DNA of 64,000 bases, taken from positions 124,001-188,000 of the forward strand of contig CAVTLG010000009.1 in the NCBI GenBank assembly GCA_963735495.1, given 5' to 3'. The DNA comes from CAVTLG01 sp963735495 (GTDB lineage Bacteria > Chloroflexota > Ktedonobacteria > Ktedonobacterales > Ktedonobacteraceae). A program made the position numbers and the translations under genes. Positions 34,396 through 42,996 of this stretch are shown here, piece by piece; positions within the stretch are counted from its first letter, which is position 1; each line of letters begins with the position of its first letter. Below the pieces are notes generated by a model. It saw only the letters and a list, made by a program, of their open reading frames with translations. It did not search any database and was not told where the DNA came from.

Positions 34396-34461
34396 AGCCG
34401 AACACGCCTTACCACTCCCGTTGAAACGGTGGGGCTTCCGGCGGGCTGAAGCCCCAAATGT

Positions 34462-34798
34462 GACTGTGAGTTGTGACGTGGTGGATAGACGGCGTGGTAT
34501 TAAGCTCATTCAATCCCCCCGCATTGCGGTTGAAGTGCTCTCTCCTGGCACAGAAGCCGTTGATCGAGGCAGAAAGCTGGAGACGTATAAGACCTGCCCA
34601 TCTGTGCAGGAGATCATGCTCGTGAGCCAGTTTGCACGACATGTCGAAGTCTATCGGCGTGGGGAGGATGGTATTACCTGGATCTATGCGTTGTATGGTC
34701 CTGGTGGAGAAATCGAGTTATCCAGTATCGATGTACGTATCACAATGGATGAAGTATATAAACATATTAACTTTGATGAACCTCTTGTCGAGGAATAG
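34462..34798 (+). pseudogene. Uma2-family protein gene, 3' part
   Basis: Resumes as TVSCDVVDRRRGIKLIQSPRIAVEVLSPGTEAVDRGRKLETYKTCPSVQEIMLV..., the second half of the Uma2 fold with the acidic/EVLSPST-type motif (AVEVLSPGTEA). It has no start of its own and continues the gene interrupted at 33236. Confidence 0.85.
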
Positions 34799-35002
34799 TA
34801 TAATCAGCACCTCTATGTTATGAACTTCCATGCTCTGTAATGCTGTATCACTCGTTATGATGTGTGTACCTTATGGTAACATTGGTGCCTTCTCGGCGGC
34901 TATGAGGGATGTCGACTGTGGTATAATTGCATAAAGTTACGGACGCAAGGCAGAGAGCCAGATTGGCTCATCACCTCATATGAAGAGTGGGAACATACTA
35001 TT

Positions 35003-36154
35003 ATGCCAGAGCGCATCATTTATCTTGATCATGCAGCGACGACCGCGCTAGATGCGCGCGTGCTGGATGTAATGCTGCCCTACTTCACCAGCGAGTATGG
35101 CAACGCGAGTAGCGTTTATACCCTGGGCCGTCATGCCATGCAGGCGATTGATCAATCTCGTGAGCAGGTGGCGGCACTGCTGCATTGTCGTGCCACAGAG
35201 ATTGCCTTTGTCGGCTGTGGTTCCGAGAGTGATAACCTGGCGATCAAGGGTATGGCCTTTGCATCGCAGAAGAAGGGCAAGCACATTATCACCTCGTCCA
35301 TCGAGCATCATGCCGTGCTGCACACCTGCCAATATCTGGACCGTTTCGGCTTCAATACGACCTACCTGCCAGTCGACGAGTATGGACGCGTGAATCCCGA
35401 CGACGTTGAGCGCGCCCTCACCGATCAAACGGTGCTTGTCTCGGTCATGTACGCGAACAACGAGGTGGGCACCATCGAGCCTATCGCAGAGATCGGGCGT
35501 ATCTGCCGTGCCAGGAAGATCCCTTTCCACGTTGATGCCGTGCAGGCCGGTGGAGCGCTACCGCTCGACGTAAGTGCGCTGAATGTAGATATGCTCTCGC
35601 TCTCGGCTCACAAATTCTATGGACCCAAGGGCATGGGTATCCTCTATGTGCGCCAGGGGATGCGTATCCTGCCCCAGTTGCAGGGAGGTTCGCAGGAGCG
35701 TGGACGGCGCGCGGGTACGGAGAATGTTGCCGGTATCGTGGGTCTGGCGACCGCTTTGCGCCTGGCCTACGAGGATCTACCAACCGTCGCACCTCGTGTG
35801 CAGGCTCTCCGTGATCGGCTCATTGCAGGCATCCAGACTATTCCAGGTACGCGTCTTACCGGTCATCCGAGTGAACGCCTGCCGAACAACGCCAGTTTCT
35901 GTTTTGAGGGTGTTGAGGGCGAATCGATCTTGCTCAACCTGGACTTATTGGGTATTGCAGCATCGTCGGGATCGGCCTGTACGTCTGGCTCCGTTGACCC
36001 TTCGCACGTCCTGGTCGCCATGGGCATACCACCTGAGTGGTCGCATGGCAGCCTGCGTCTCACACTGGGCAAGGCCAGCACAGAGGACGATGTCGAAAGA
36101 GTCATTGCCGTGCTGCCTAACATCATCAAGAAGCTACGAGGCTTAGGCATGTAG
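35003..36154 (+). CDS. Cysteine desulfurase, NifS/IscS type
   Basis: PLP enzyme releasing sulfur from cysteine for Fe-S clusters or tRNA thiolation. 383 residues. YLDHAATTALDARV at the N-terminus; ITSSIEHHAVLHTC; VSVMYANNEVGTIEPI; HVDAVQAGG; PLP lysine in LSLSAHKFYGPKG; GGSQERGRRAGTENVAGI; and the catalytic Cys loop ASSGSACTSGSVDPSHVL. The SACTSG loop is the class I (NifS/IscS) form. No scaffold gene is adjacent. A TATAAT at 34922 is a possible minus-ten box. Confidence 0.92.
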   Translation: MPERIIYLDHAATTALDARVLDVMLPYFTSEYGNASSVYTLGRHAMQAIDQSREQVAALLHCRATEIAFVGCGSESDNLAIKGMAFASQKKGKHIITSSIEHHAVLHTCQYLDRFGFNTTYLPVDEYGRVNPDDVERALTDQTVLVSVMYANNEVGTIEPIAEIGRICRARKIPFHVDAVQAGGALPLDVSALNVDMLSLSAHKFYGPKGMGILYVRQGMRILPQLQGGSQERGRRAGTENVAGIVGLATALRLAYEDLPTVAPRVQALRDRLIAGIQTIPGTRLTGHPSERLPNNASFCFEGVEGESILLNLDLLGIAASSGSACTSGSVDPSHVLVAMGIPPEWSHGSLRLTLGKASTEDDVERVIAVLPNIIKKLRGLGM

Positions 36155-36356
36155 CGCCATAGCCAGCGCGTCATCGATATTATCGCCGATATCCGGGTCG
36201 ATGACGCCGTGCGCCCGACCCGGACCTGTTGTTTGATGCATTGTCTCCAGTTCTTATATATGTTACATTGATGGTAAAGAAGCTGTGTGGGACCTTTTAT
36301 CAAGCTTATCTTAGCATAATCTGTCAGATGAAAAAGAAACGAGGAAATTATTCTCT

Positions 36357-37529
36357 ATGGATACACTCAAGCGTGAAGTGCTGTCTCAGCGTGTACTTCA
36401 GATCAAACCTTCAGGAATTCGCAAATTTTTTGATATTATCAATACGATGCCAGACGTGATTTCGTTAGGTGTGGGGGAGCCGGACTTTGTGACGCCTGAG
36501 CATATCCGCCAGGCTGGCATTGATTCTATTCAGCAAGGGCGTACGCGTTATACCTCCAATTCTGGTACGCTCGAACTGCGCGAAGAGATCGCGGCTATGT
36601 TGCAGAACCGTTACGGGCTGACCTATGATCCATTGAAGCAGGTGCTCGTTACGGTTGGTGTCAGCGAGGGCGTTGACCTGGCGATGCGCACGATCCTCGA
36701 TCCCGGCGATGAAGTTGTTTCGCCCGATCCCGGCTATGTGGCCTACGAGGCCGATGTGATTTTGGCGGGAGGCGTACCGGTACCCGTGCCCACCTATGCG
36801 CGCTACAATTTTGCTGTGCGCGCGGCAGAGATCGCCGCCTTAATCACTCCGCGCACAAAAATGATCTTAATCGGCAACCCCAACAATCCTACCGGGGCCG
36901 TAGTGCCGCGCGTCGAACTGGAGGGCATTGCACGCCTGGCGGTCGAACATAATCTGATCGTTGCCATCGACGAGGTCTACAGCCGCCTGGTCTACAACAC
37001 CGAACATGTCAGTATCGCTACCTTGCCAGGTATGCAGGAGCGCACGATCCTGCTCGACGGTTTCTCCAAGGCGTATGCTATGACCGGCTGGCGCGTGGGT
37101 TATGTCGCGGGACCGGCGCATATCTTGGCTGCTATGCTCAAAGTCCATCAGTACAGCATCATGTGTGCGGGTACGGCGGCTCAGGAGGCTGCGCTTGAGG
37201 CTCTGCGTCACGGTGAGCCAGATGTACAGGCGATGCATGATGATTATCAGCGTCGTGGTCAGATGTTTGTCGAGGGACTGAACCGGATCGGTCTGCCCGC
37301 GTGTGAGCCGCGCGGGGCCTTTTATGCCTTCCCTTATATTGGTGGTACCGGCCTGACCGATGAGGAGTTCGCTGAGAAGTTGCTATTTGAGGAGAAGGTA
37401 GCCGTTGTGCCCGGCAGTGCCTTTGGTGCGGCGGGTGTAGGCTATGTGCGCGCGGCATATTGTACGGCCTATGATCAGCTCGAAGAGGCCCTGGTGCGCA
37501 TCGAGCGCTTCATCAAGAAGCACGCCTGA
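36357..37529 (+). CDS. PLP-dependent aminotransferase, class I/II (PatA-like)
   Basis: 390 residues, fold type I. ISLGVGEPDFVTPEHIR, RYTSNSGTLELREEIA, the PNNPTG motif in IGNPNNPTGAVV, AIDEVYSRLVYN, PLP lysine in LLDGFSKAYAMTGWRVGYV, and the substrate Arg late in VGYVRAAYCTAYDQLEEA. The N-terminal SGIRKFFDIINTMPDVISLG segment is typical of PatA/aromatic-type enzymes in Firmicutes. The amino acid substrate cannot be fixed from sequence. GAGGAAATTATT precedes the ATG. Confidence 0.9.
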   Translation: MDTLKREVLSQRVLQIKPSGIRKFFDIINTMPDVISLGVGEPDFVTPEHIRQAGIDSIQQGRTRYTSNSGTLELREEIAAMLQNRYGLTYDPLKQVLVTVGVSEGVDLAMRTILDPGDEVVSPDPGYVAYEADVILAGGVPVPVPTYARYNFAVRAAEIAALITPRTKMILIGNPNNPTGAVVPRVELEGIARLAVEHNLIVAIDEVYSRLVYNTEHVSIATLPGMQERTILLDGFSKAYAMTGWRVGYVAGPAHILAAMLKVHQYSIMCAGTAAQEAALEALRHGEPDVQAMHDDYQRRGQMFVEGLNRIGLPACEPRGAFYAFPYIGGTGLTDEEFAEKLLFEEKVAVVPGSAFGAAGVGYVRAAYCTAYDQLEEALVRIERFIKKHA

Positions 37530-37734
37530 GGAGTATAGATGAGCTTATTCGCGAGAGGTAGGTGCACCGGCAGTGCTGAGCTGAGCCTCTCGCGCTGCTC
37601 TGGGAGCGGCTTTAAGCCCTATGGCCCCGAATTCGGTCCTCTTTTGCACCCAAAAACAGCGTTCAAAAAAGAGCCTGAGCCTCTCGCAAACCCTATCATT
37701 GTACGGCCTCCCGTGCTATACTAGAACCACAGCG
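37530..37734 (+). promoter_or_regulatory. CRISPR leader region
   Basis: Non-coding stretch before the first repeat. CTGAGCCTCTCGC occurs twice (about 37582 and 37675). TATACT lies at 37717-37722, 13 bases before the first repeat, as a possible minus-ten. Orientation is inferred from repeat decay at the other end of the array. Confidence 0.5.
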
Positions 37735-38490
37735 GTCAAAAGAGGAAAAAGCCCGAAAGCGGGATTGCAACTGCACCAGCGATGCCTTGCTGCATCATGG
37801 CTAATATCAGAGTCAAAAGAGGAAAAAGCCCGAAAGCGGGATTGCAACCTTTAGAAAGCTCGGGGAGGAAGGATAAATACGATAGTCAAAAGAGGAAAAA
37901 GCCCGAAAGCGGGATTGCAACCTTTAGAAAGCTCGGGGAGGAAGGATAAATACGATAGTCAAAAGAGGAAAAAGCCCGAAAGCGGGATTGCAACCTTTAG
38001 AAAGCTCGGGGAGGAAGGATAAATACGATAGTCAAAAGAGGAAAAAGCCCGAAAGCGGGATTGCAACCTTTAGAAAGCTCGGGGAGGAAGGATAAATACG
38101 ATAGTCAAAAGAGGAAAAAGCCCGAAAGCGGGATTGCAACCTTTAGAAAGCTCGGGGAGGAAGGATAAATACGATAGTCAAAAGAGGAAAAAGCCCGAAA
38201 GCGGGATTGCAACTTTTGCTTCTCAAGCCATTCTTTGACCGCTTCGGGGTCAAAAGAGGAAAAAGCCCGAAAGCGGGATTGCAACTCCAGGTGATAATCA
38301 AACTCAAATGTGAACTTGTTCGAGCCAAAAGAGGAAAAAGCCCGAAAGCGGGATTGTAACTCGCCTTCGCTAATGCAGCCCGGTAGTGATGGGACGTCAA
38401 AAGAGGAAAAAGCCCGAAAGCGGGATTGTAACAACTCAAAGTCTGTCAGAACAATCAACCCGCCAGGCTGTTAAAAGAGGAAAAAGCTCG
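37735..38490 (+). CRISPR. CRISPR array, 11 repeats (last degenerate), 10 spacers, one spacer five times
   Basis: 37-base repeat starting GTCAAAAGAGGAAAAAGCCC and ending GGGATTGCAAC, with the internal stem CCCG-AAAG-CGGG and an ATTGCAAC-type end as in many type I/III repeats. Repeats start at 37735, 37812, 37885, 37958, 38031, 38104, 38177, 38249, 38324, 38396 and 38470. Spacers are 35-40 bases. Spacers 2-6 are identical (starting CTTTAGAAAGCTCGGGGAGG), an exact 73-bp unit repeated five times. Repeats 9 and 10 end ATTGTAAC and the last keeps only about 20 bases, so the leader is on the left. No cas gene is in the window. Confidence 0.95.
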
Positions 38491-38989
38491 TCTTTGTTTA
38501 ATGTGCTGATACTGGTTGGGTGCGCACAGGCTCCTTCGCCTGCTTCACGACCATCTGTCATCACCGAGTTCGTGGTGTCCGCTCCCATTGCCATCTGATG
38601 AGCAAACTGCCCTGGGTGTATGCCAGAGATAGACGATAATATTACATACCCAGAAAATATCAGCTCCTCAATCAGAAGAAAACGGACTATGCAATGGTAG
38701 TGCCTATTGCCATCGATCAGGGAAACGGGTCTTTTAAGCTGGTTGGTCAGACGTTTGACCTCGAAAACTGCGTTGAAGAAATCTAGGAGTGCTTTCCATC
38801 TCCTCTCATCGGGACGAATAAGCCAGTGGACCCTGCGCTTCTCCAAGGGCAATAGGGTGGTAGGATAGAAGGAGGACCTGTAGTCATGATCAGCAAAGCA
38901 ACCATGAGAGAGAGACGACCGATCTCTCTGCTCAAGCGTCTTGAAGGAATACTCCCAGAGCGACCTCGGCATCGCATGTTATTGAAATG
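38491..38989. other. Region between the CRISPR array and the hairpin element
   Basis: No convincing full gene. A minus-strand frame (38436-38972) runs into the array and is not credible as a whole, although part of it has protein-like composition. A short + strand stretch at 38694 is listed separately. Confidence 0.35.
38694..38786 (+). pseudogene. 30-residue fragment resembling an actin-like (ParM-type) N-terminus
   Basis: Reads MVVPIAIDQGNGSFKLVGQT and ten more residues to a stop. The pattern IAIDxGNGxxK is the phosphate-1 loop of actin-like ATPases of the ParM/StbA type. No ribosome site and no continuation are seen, so at most this is a remnant. Confidence 0.25.
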
Positions 38990-39104
38990 CAGTGGCGAAC
39001 GCTGCTCACGCGCAGCTAGTGACCCCGCCAGGGTTGAGCTTTGCGAGCATTCCCTTTTTGGGCAAAGCTGGGTGGCTCGGCAGGCGGGGTCACTCACGCC
39101 ACTG
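38990..39104. repeat. 115-bp structure of three nested inverted repeats
   Basis: CAGTGGCG (38990) with CGCCACTG (39097); AGTGACCCCGCC (39018) with GGCGGGGTCACT (39083); AGCTTTGC (39037) with GCAAAGCT (39062). All three pairs are perfect and nested. It lies upstream of the glucosaminidase-like gene. It could be a structured leader RNA or a small hairpin-type mobile element. Confidence 0.6.
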
Positions 39105-39230
39105 AATGGCATGATGCTGGGTCTGGTGATGGTCGCTCTGGTGAGAGTGGTTCTGTGTCTCACGCTTTTTACTCCCTATTGGAAAGGCTTTGCGGTGGTT
39201 CCCATTCCGGTAAGGACCAGGAGCATCATC

Positions 39231-39731
39231 ATGACGAAGAGTACCGCAAAGCCGATCATACTAACCAACAACTCTTATAGCGTGGTCGGGGAACCAACGA
39301 TCAGTGTGGCAATGATCAACGCTGTCCTGGCGGCGTATCATTCGCCTGCAGCGGACCAGGGTCAATCCTTATATGCTCTGGGGGTGCAATACCACATCGA
39401 TCCGGTCTTCGCTCTGGCCTTCTTTCTGCACGAGAGTTCTTTTGGCACCGAGGGCGAGGCCAGGTCGAGTCTCTCATTAGGGAACCTCCGCTGCATTCCT
39501 AATGCTCAGTGTATCGATGATTACGCGTGGTTTCCCTCGTGGGAAGCGGGTTTCCAGGCCTGGTATGCGCTCATCAGTGATCTGTATGTGAAGCAGTGGG
39601 GCCTCATGAACATCGATCAGATTATTCCACGCTATGCGCCGCCCGCTGATGATAATAACGATACTGCCTATATCAGCTCGCTGAAGCTGTCGATTGATAC
39701 CTGGCATGCTGGTCAGGTGATTGTCCAGTAG
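39231..39731 (+). CDS. Glucosaminidase-like (peptidoglycan hydrolase fold) protein
   Basis: About 166 residues. The lysozyme-like glucosaminidase pattern is visible: GVQYHIDPVFALAFFLHESSFGTEG with the probable catalytic Glu, SLGNLRCIPNAQC, and a substrate-wall segment DDYAWFPSWEAGFQAWYALISDLY, then IIPRYAPPADDNNDTAYI. No secretion signal is present if it starts at 39231 (AGGAG nine bases before); an in-frame extension to 38886 would add a hydrophobic segment (MLGLVMVALVRVVLCLTLF) but reads through a hairpin. Such domains occur in phage lysins and cell-wall hydrolases. Confidence 0.65.
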   Translation: MTKSTAKPIILTNNSYSVVGEPTISVAMINAVLAAYHSPAADQGQSLYALGVQYHIDPVFALAFFLHESSFGTEGEARSSLSLGNLRCIPNAQCIDDYAWFPSWEAGFQAWYALISDLYVKQWGLMNIDQIIPRYAPPADDNNDTAYISSLKLSIDTWHAGQVIVQ

Positions 39732-39911
39732 CTAGGCCAGCATGGATTTCGCCGCTAGCGGCGATGATGGCTGCGGTCGTTATCGCCGCACGAGCTACCA
39801 TGATGGACACGAGCAGTCCTGGCACATTGGATGGTGGATGTCCAGGGCAAAAAGCATGTCATGGTTCCGATGGCATTGACAGATAGAACAAAAGTTCTGT
39901 ACAATGGAGCT

Positions 39912-41072
39912 ATGCACGTACACATACAACCAGATATCTTGACAAAATTAGCATACATGGGTGACACGACTGCCTTTGAGCCAGCCGGGGATAAGCCGCA
40001 GGCTGAGCGGCGGCGTGCCCCCTATCAGTCGCAGAGCCTTGCGGAGTGCATCACCAATGTGACGACGCCCAGAGGCCAGAAGCCGATCCTCAAGACTCTT
40101 TTGACCACGGCTTGCGAACGCAATTGCAACTATTGCCCTTTCCGTGCTGGACGCAGCAAGACCAGGCGCGTCACCTTTAGCCCGGATGAACTGGCAAAGG
40201 GCTTTGATACGCTGCAACGCAGTGGACAGGTCGATGGCTTATTTCTCTCCTCGGGTATCATCAAAGGTGGCGTGACAACCCAGGACCGCATTATTGATAC
40301 GGTCACCATCATCCGCCAGCGCTATCACTATCAGGGATACGTCCATCTGAAGATTATGCCCGGCGCACAATATGAGCAGGTTTACCGCGCGATGCAACTG
40401 GCAACGCGCGTCTCTGTGAACCTGGAAGGTCCAACTCAGGAACGCTTGAGTGCCCTCGCGCCCAAAAAGGATTTCTTGCACGAGCTGTTAGCCATGCTGC
40501 AACTGGCCGAGCAGATACGACGCGACCATCCTGCTGAACGACTCGCCAACACCGTGACCCAATTTGTCGTCGGTGCAGTCAACGATACCGACCAGGAATT
40601 ACTGTCACTGAGCCAGAGACTCTATCGTGAAATGGGTCTGACCAGAGCCTATTACTCCGCCTTCAGCCCGGTATTACAAACGCCCTTTGAGCATACACCT
40701 GCCACGTCGCCTCTGCGCGAGCACCGACTCTACCAGGCTAGCTTTTTGCTGCGAGACTATGGCTGGAGTGCAGACGATCTATCTTTCATGACCGACGGCA
40801 ATATGCCCACGGACATAGATCCCAAACGGGCATGGGCCGAGCAACATTTACGCACGATGCCACTTGAGGTTATGACGGCAGAGCGCCAACAGCTTTTACG
40901 TGTGCCTGGCATTGGTCCGGTAGCAGCTGAGGCTATCATCAAAGCCCGTCGTCGAGGTCGGCTTCACGACTTTTCCCATCTGTGCGCACTGGGTATACGT
41001 GCGCCAGAGCAGGCTGCGCCTTATATTTTGCTGGACGGGCGCAAACCCGATCTGCAGATGCGCTTGTTTTAA
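39912..41072 (+). CDS. Radical SAM protein of the putative DNA modification/repair (UDG-linked) family
   Basis: About 386 residues. The radical SAM cluster motif CERNCNYC (CxxxCxxC) sits in LLTTACERNCNYCPFRAGRS. Core strands DGLFLSSGII, YVHLKIMPGA and SVNLEGPT follow. The C-terminus has a helix-hairpin-helix (LLRVPGIGPVAAEAIIKARR). This matches the family usually encoded next to a uracil-DNA-glycosylase-like partner and thought to act on DNA; the reaction is unknown. No such partner is adjacent here. The start at 39912 (MHVHIQPDILTKLAYMGD) matches the family N-terminus; TGGAG precedes it. Confidence 0.85.
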   Translation: MHVHIQPDILTKLAYMGDTTAFEPAGDKPQAERRRAPYQSQSLAECITNVTTPRGQKPILKTLLTTACERNCNYCPFRAGRSKTRRVTFSPDELAKGFDTLQRSGQVDGLFLSSGIIKGGVTTQDRIIDTVTIIRQRYHYQGYVHLKIMPGAQYEQVYRAMQLATRVSVNLEGPTQERLSALAPKKDFLHELLAMLQLAEQIRRDHPAERLANTVTQFVVGAVNDTDQELLSLSQRLYREMGLTRAYYSAFSPVLQTPFEHTPATSPLREHRLYQASFLLRDYGWSADDLSFMTDGNMPTDIDPKRAWAEQHLRTMPLEVMTAERQQLLRVPGIGPVAAEAIIKARRRGRLHDFSHLCALGIRAPEQAAPYILLDGRKPDLQMRLF

Positions 41073-41154
41073 TCGGTGGGACTGCGCCTCTATGCTGTAA
41101 ATTTGCTCTTCATGAACTGTGCTGCGAGGCGTGGGATAATTTTGCCTATACAAC

Positions 41155-41310
41155 TTGAAATTCTATAATTGGGAGACTGGGGAGTTCGAAAGAGCGCCTG
41201 ACGACTATCTTGCCCGTGCTATCCTTGGGCATGATAATGAAGAACGTGTTTCTGAAAAAGAATTTGAGCGAGTTGTAAAAGAGCTAAGAGCTGACTTGGG
41301 GAAAGAGTGA
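41155..41310 (+). pseudogene. Small open stretch, possible gene remnant (51 codons)
   Basis: From a TTG, reads LKFYNWETGEFERAPDDYLA then a Glu/Lys-rich end (EKEFERVVKELRADLGKE). Composition is protein-like, but no ribosome site is seen and the frame is closed just upstream. Family not recognised. Confidence 0.3.
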
Positions 41311-41369
41311 TCCTCCTTCTTCAAATTATAGCGGCTGGATAACTCACAGAAAGGCGCGACATTCTTTCG

Positions 41370-41474
41370 ATGCTAACATGTGTTCAACTTGAGCATCCCG
41401 CTACAATACAACAGCTAAGGGATGACTACCTGCGCACCCTGGTTGCTCCTATGGTAAAGATAGATTGGCACTAA
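41370..41474 (+). pseudogene. 34-residue remnant, possibly the N-terminus of a GNAT acetyltransferase
   Basis: ATG then LTCVQLEHPATIQQLRDDYL and RTLVAPMVKIDWH to a stop. The opening resembles N-termini of GNAT proteins from related genomes as I remember them; the acetyl-CoA motif is absent. Weak evidence. Confidence 0.25.
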
Positions 41475-41642
41475 TGCACAGATCTTGCCGTGTACTGAAA
41501 GAAATATCCCAGCTTTGTAACTCCTCAGGTGAGGCAACGTTTCAGGAACCGTAGAAGCCCGCGTAGGGGCCGAGCCAAGACCTTTTTCGTGACCTGTCGG
41601 CTCTGGTGGAAAGAGAAAAAAGGTCTTTGGCGTCCCTGGCGG

Positions 41643-42996
41643 CTCTCTCCCCGACAGAAATTGTGTTCTACATTCATAAAAAGATCAAGTCCGGTAAATA
41701 GAGAAATACAGGCGTTGGTTTCGATGCGAAAAGGGCAAGCAATTGGCCAGTTGCGCCTTGATGCGGCTCAGGTTTTTGGGACACCAATCGCGATTGGCCT
41801 TCTTGAGAATTGCGGTGAGCCACAAGCGGCCAATGCGAAACAGCCCTTTATCGCGTCGATCTTTCCGATCAACTTGCTCTCGATGCCCGTGATGGATGCA
41901 GCTACTTCCCAAATGGGTTATCCACCAAAGAGCGATAAACACAGCCAAAAGCCAGCGATTGAGATGATCTCGATTGGTAAATCGGCTGCATTCGATCATA
42001 CACCCTCGGCTCTTTTGATCTTGAAAGGTTGCTTCCACTCTCATACGCACTGCATACTCTCTCACTCGTTGGCGCGATGCTTTCCGGTCAGATATCAAAA
42101 ACCAGGCTTCTTCGTATCCAGGTTCCCAGCACGCACTCAGCCATGTTTCCAGTTGATGCTCTTGCCACAGTAAAACCTTCCCATACCACTGATCTCCTTC
42201 TTTTTTTACTACATACTTCCCTTGCTCCCAATTTCGATAAAAATGACGAAAGGTTCGTCGAAACCACGCTTCATTTTTGAGACGGAGCAGGTAATGCCAC
42301 TTCTGCTTCTGACACAACTTGATCAAGTTCAAGCAAGTGAGTCCGCGATCGGCTAACAATGTGCAGTCCATACATTTCAGATAGGATGTAACCTGATCAA
42401 AGAGTCGCTGAACAATATCCCATTGTTTCTCATCCCAATTCTCTTGCTGTGGCATGATCTGCCACGCTATTGGTAATACCCGTGATTGTACGAGTATCCC
42501 GAGATACACAATCGTTGCTTCCTGGGTATATGGGGTCATATCCAATATTAACGTCACCCGCTTGTTTTCCCAAAATGGGAGGATATTCTGAAGAAATTCC
42601 TTCCAACACGCTTCCACTTCAATTCTATCATTTGCGACAAATCTCTGCAATCGTCGCTCATGACTCACCATTTTAGTTTCGCTGCTCAAATGCTCCCACA
42701 CTGTTTCTGCTACTCGCTGCATGACCGCATTGCCTGACTGGATAATTCCTTGAACGGCGAACGCTAATGCTTCTTGTTGATACGGGTGTAAATGGGAAAA
42801 TAGCTCCTTGACTTGTTGGCTCCATTGGTCTAATAATACGTCGAATGCATTCATGGTCGTCCTTCTGGTTGGTTTTTTTGTTCTTCCAGATGCGACGATC
42901 TTTTTGGGTTGCTCGCGGTTTCTCTTCGTTTTTCCCTCTTCTACCGCTTTTTCATACCCCTTTCTTCCTAGAACACAATTTCTGTCGGGGAGAGAG
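41643..42996 (-). mobile_element. IS4-type insertion sequence, 1354 bp
   Basis: 27-bp perfect terminal inverted repeats beginning CTCTCTCCCCGACAGAAATT (left 41643-41669, right 42970-42996). An 11-bp direct target duplication GTCCCTGGCGG flanks it (41632-41642 and 42997-43007). Intact ends and duplication indicate a recent simple insertion. Confidence 0.95.
41685..42854 (-). CDS. IS4-family transposase
   Basis: 389 residues, DDE type. First Asp in LILDMTPYT, second in TLLADRGLTCLNLIKL, Glu in the YREK-like block RMRVEATFQDQKSRG. The N-terminus starts MNAFDVLLDQWSQQ at 42854; an in-frame extension to 43046 crosses the right terminal repeat and is excluded. The product would cut and paste the element it lies in. 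All key residues seem present, so the IS may be active. Confidence 0.9.
   Translation of the reverse strand: MNAFDVLLDQWSQQVKELFSHLHPYQQEALAFAVQGIIQSGNAVMQRVAETVWEHLSSETKMVSHERRLQRFVANDRIEVEACWKEFLQNILPFWENKRVTLILDMTPYTQEATIVYLGILVQSRVLPIAWQIMPQQENWDEKQWDIVQRLFDQVTSYLKCMDCTLLADRGLTCLNLIKLCQKQKWHYLLRLKNEAWFRRTFRHFYRNWEQGKYVVKKEGDQWYGKVLLWQEHQLETWLSACWEPGYEEAWFLISDRKASRQRVREYAVRMRVEATFQDQKSRGCMIECSRFTNRDHLNRWLLAVFIALWWITHLGSSCIHHGHREQVDRKDRRDKGLFRIGRLWLTAILKKANRDWCPKNLSRIKAQLANCLPFSHRNQRLYFSIYRT

Larger units (their letters stand above)
33237..34461 (+). mobile_element. IscB element (IS200/IS605-type ends, no transposase), internally deleted
   Basis: About 1.22 kb splitting a Uma2 gene. Left-end hairpin CCCCTTGGG/CCCAGGGG (33243-33265); right-end hairpin GGGGCTTC/GAAGCCCC (34431-34455). 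ATGT is found at both junctions, so the exact ends are uncertain by a few bases; no longer target duplication is seen, as expected for this superfamily. It encodes the C-terminal part of IscB and a structured non-coding stretch. Confidence 0.8.

Noticed and set aside
38105..38458. Minus-strand reading with a repeated LQSRFRAFSSF-type peptide
   Set aside because: It is the CRISPR repeat translated; not a repeat protein.
38436..38972. 178-codon minus-strand frame beside the CRISPR array
   Set aside because: It runs into the last repeats and has no ribosome site; kept only as a remark because part of it looks protein-like.
41155..41474. Intact small genes between the radical SAM gene and the IS
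   Set aside because: No ribosome sites, short, and partial similarity only; recorded as remnants.
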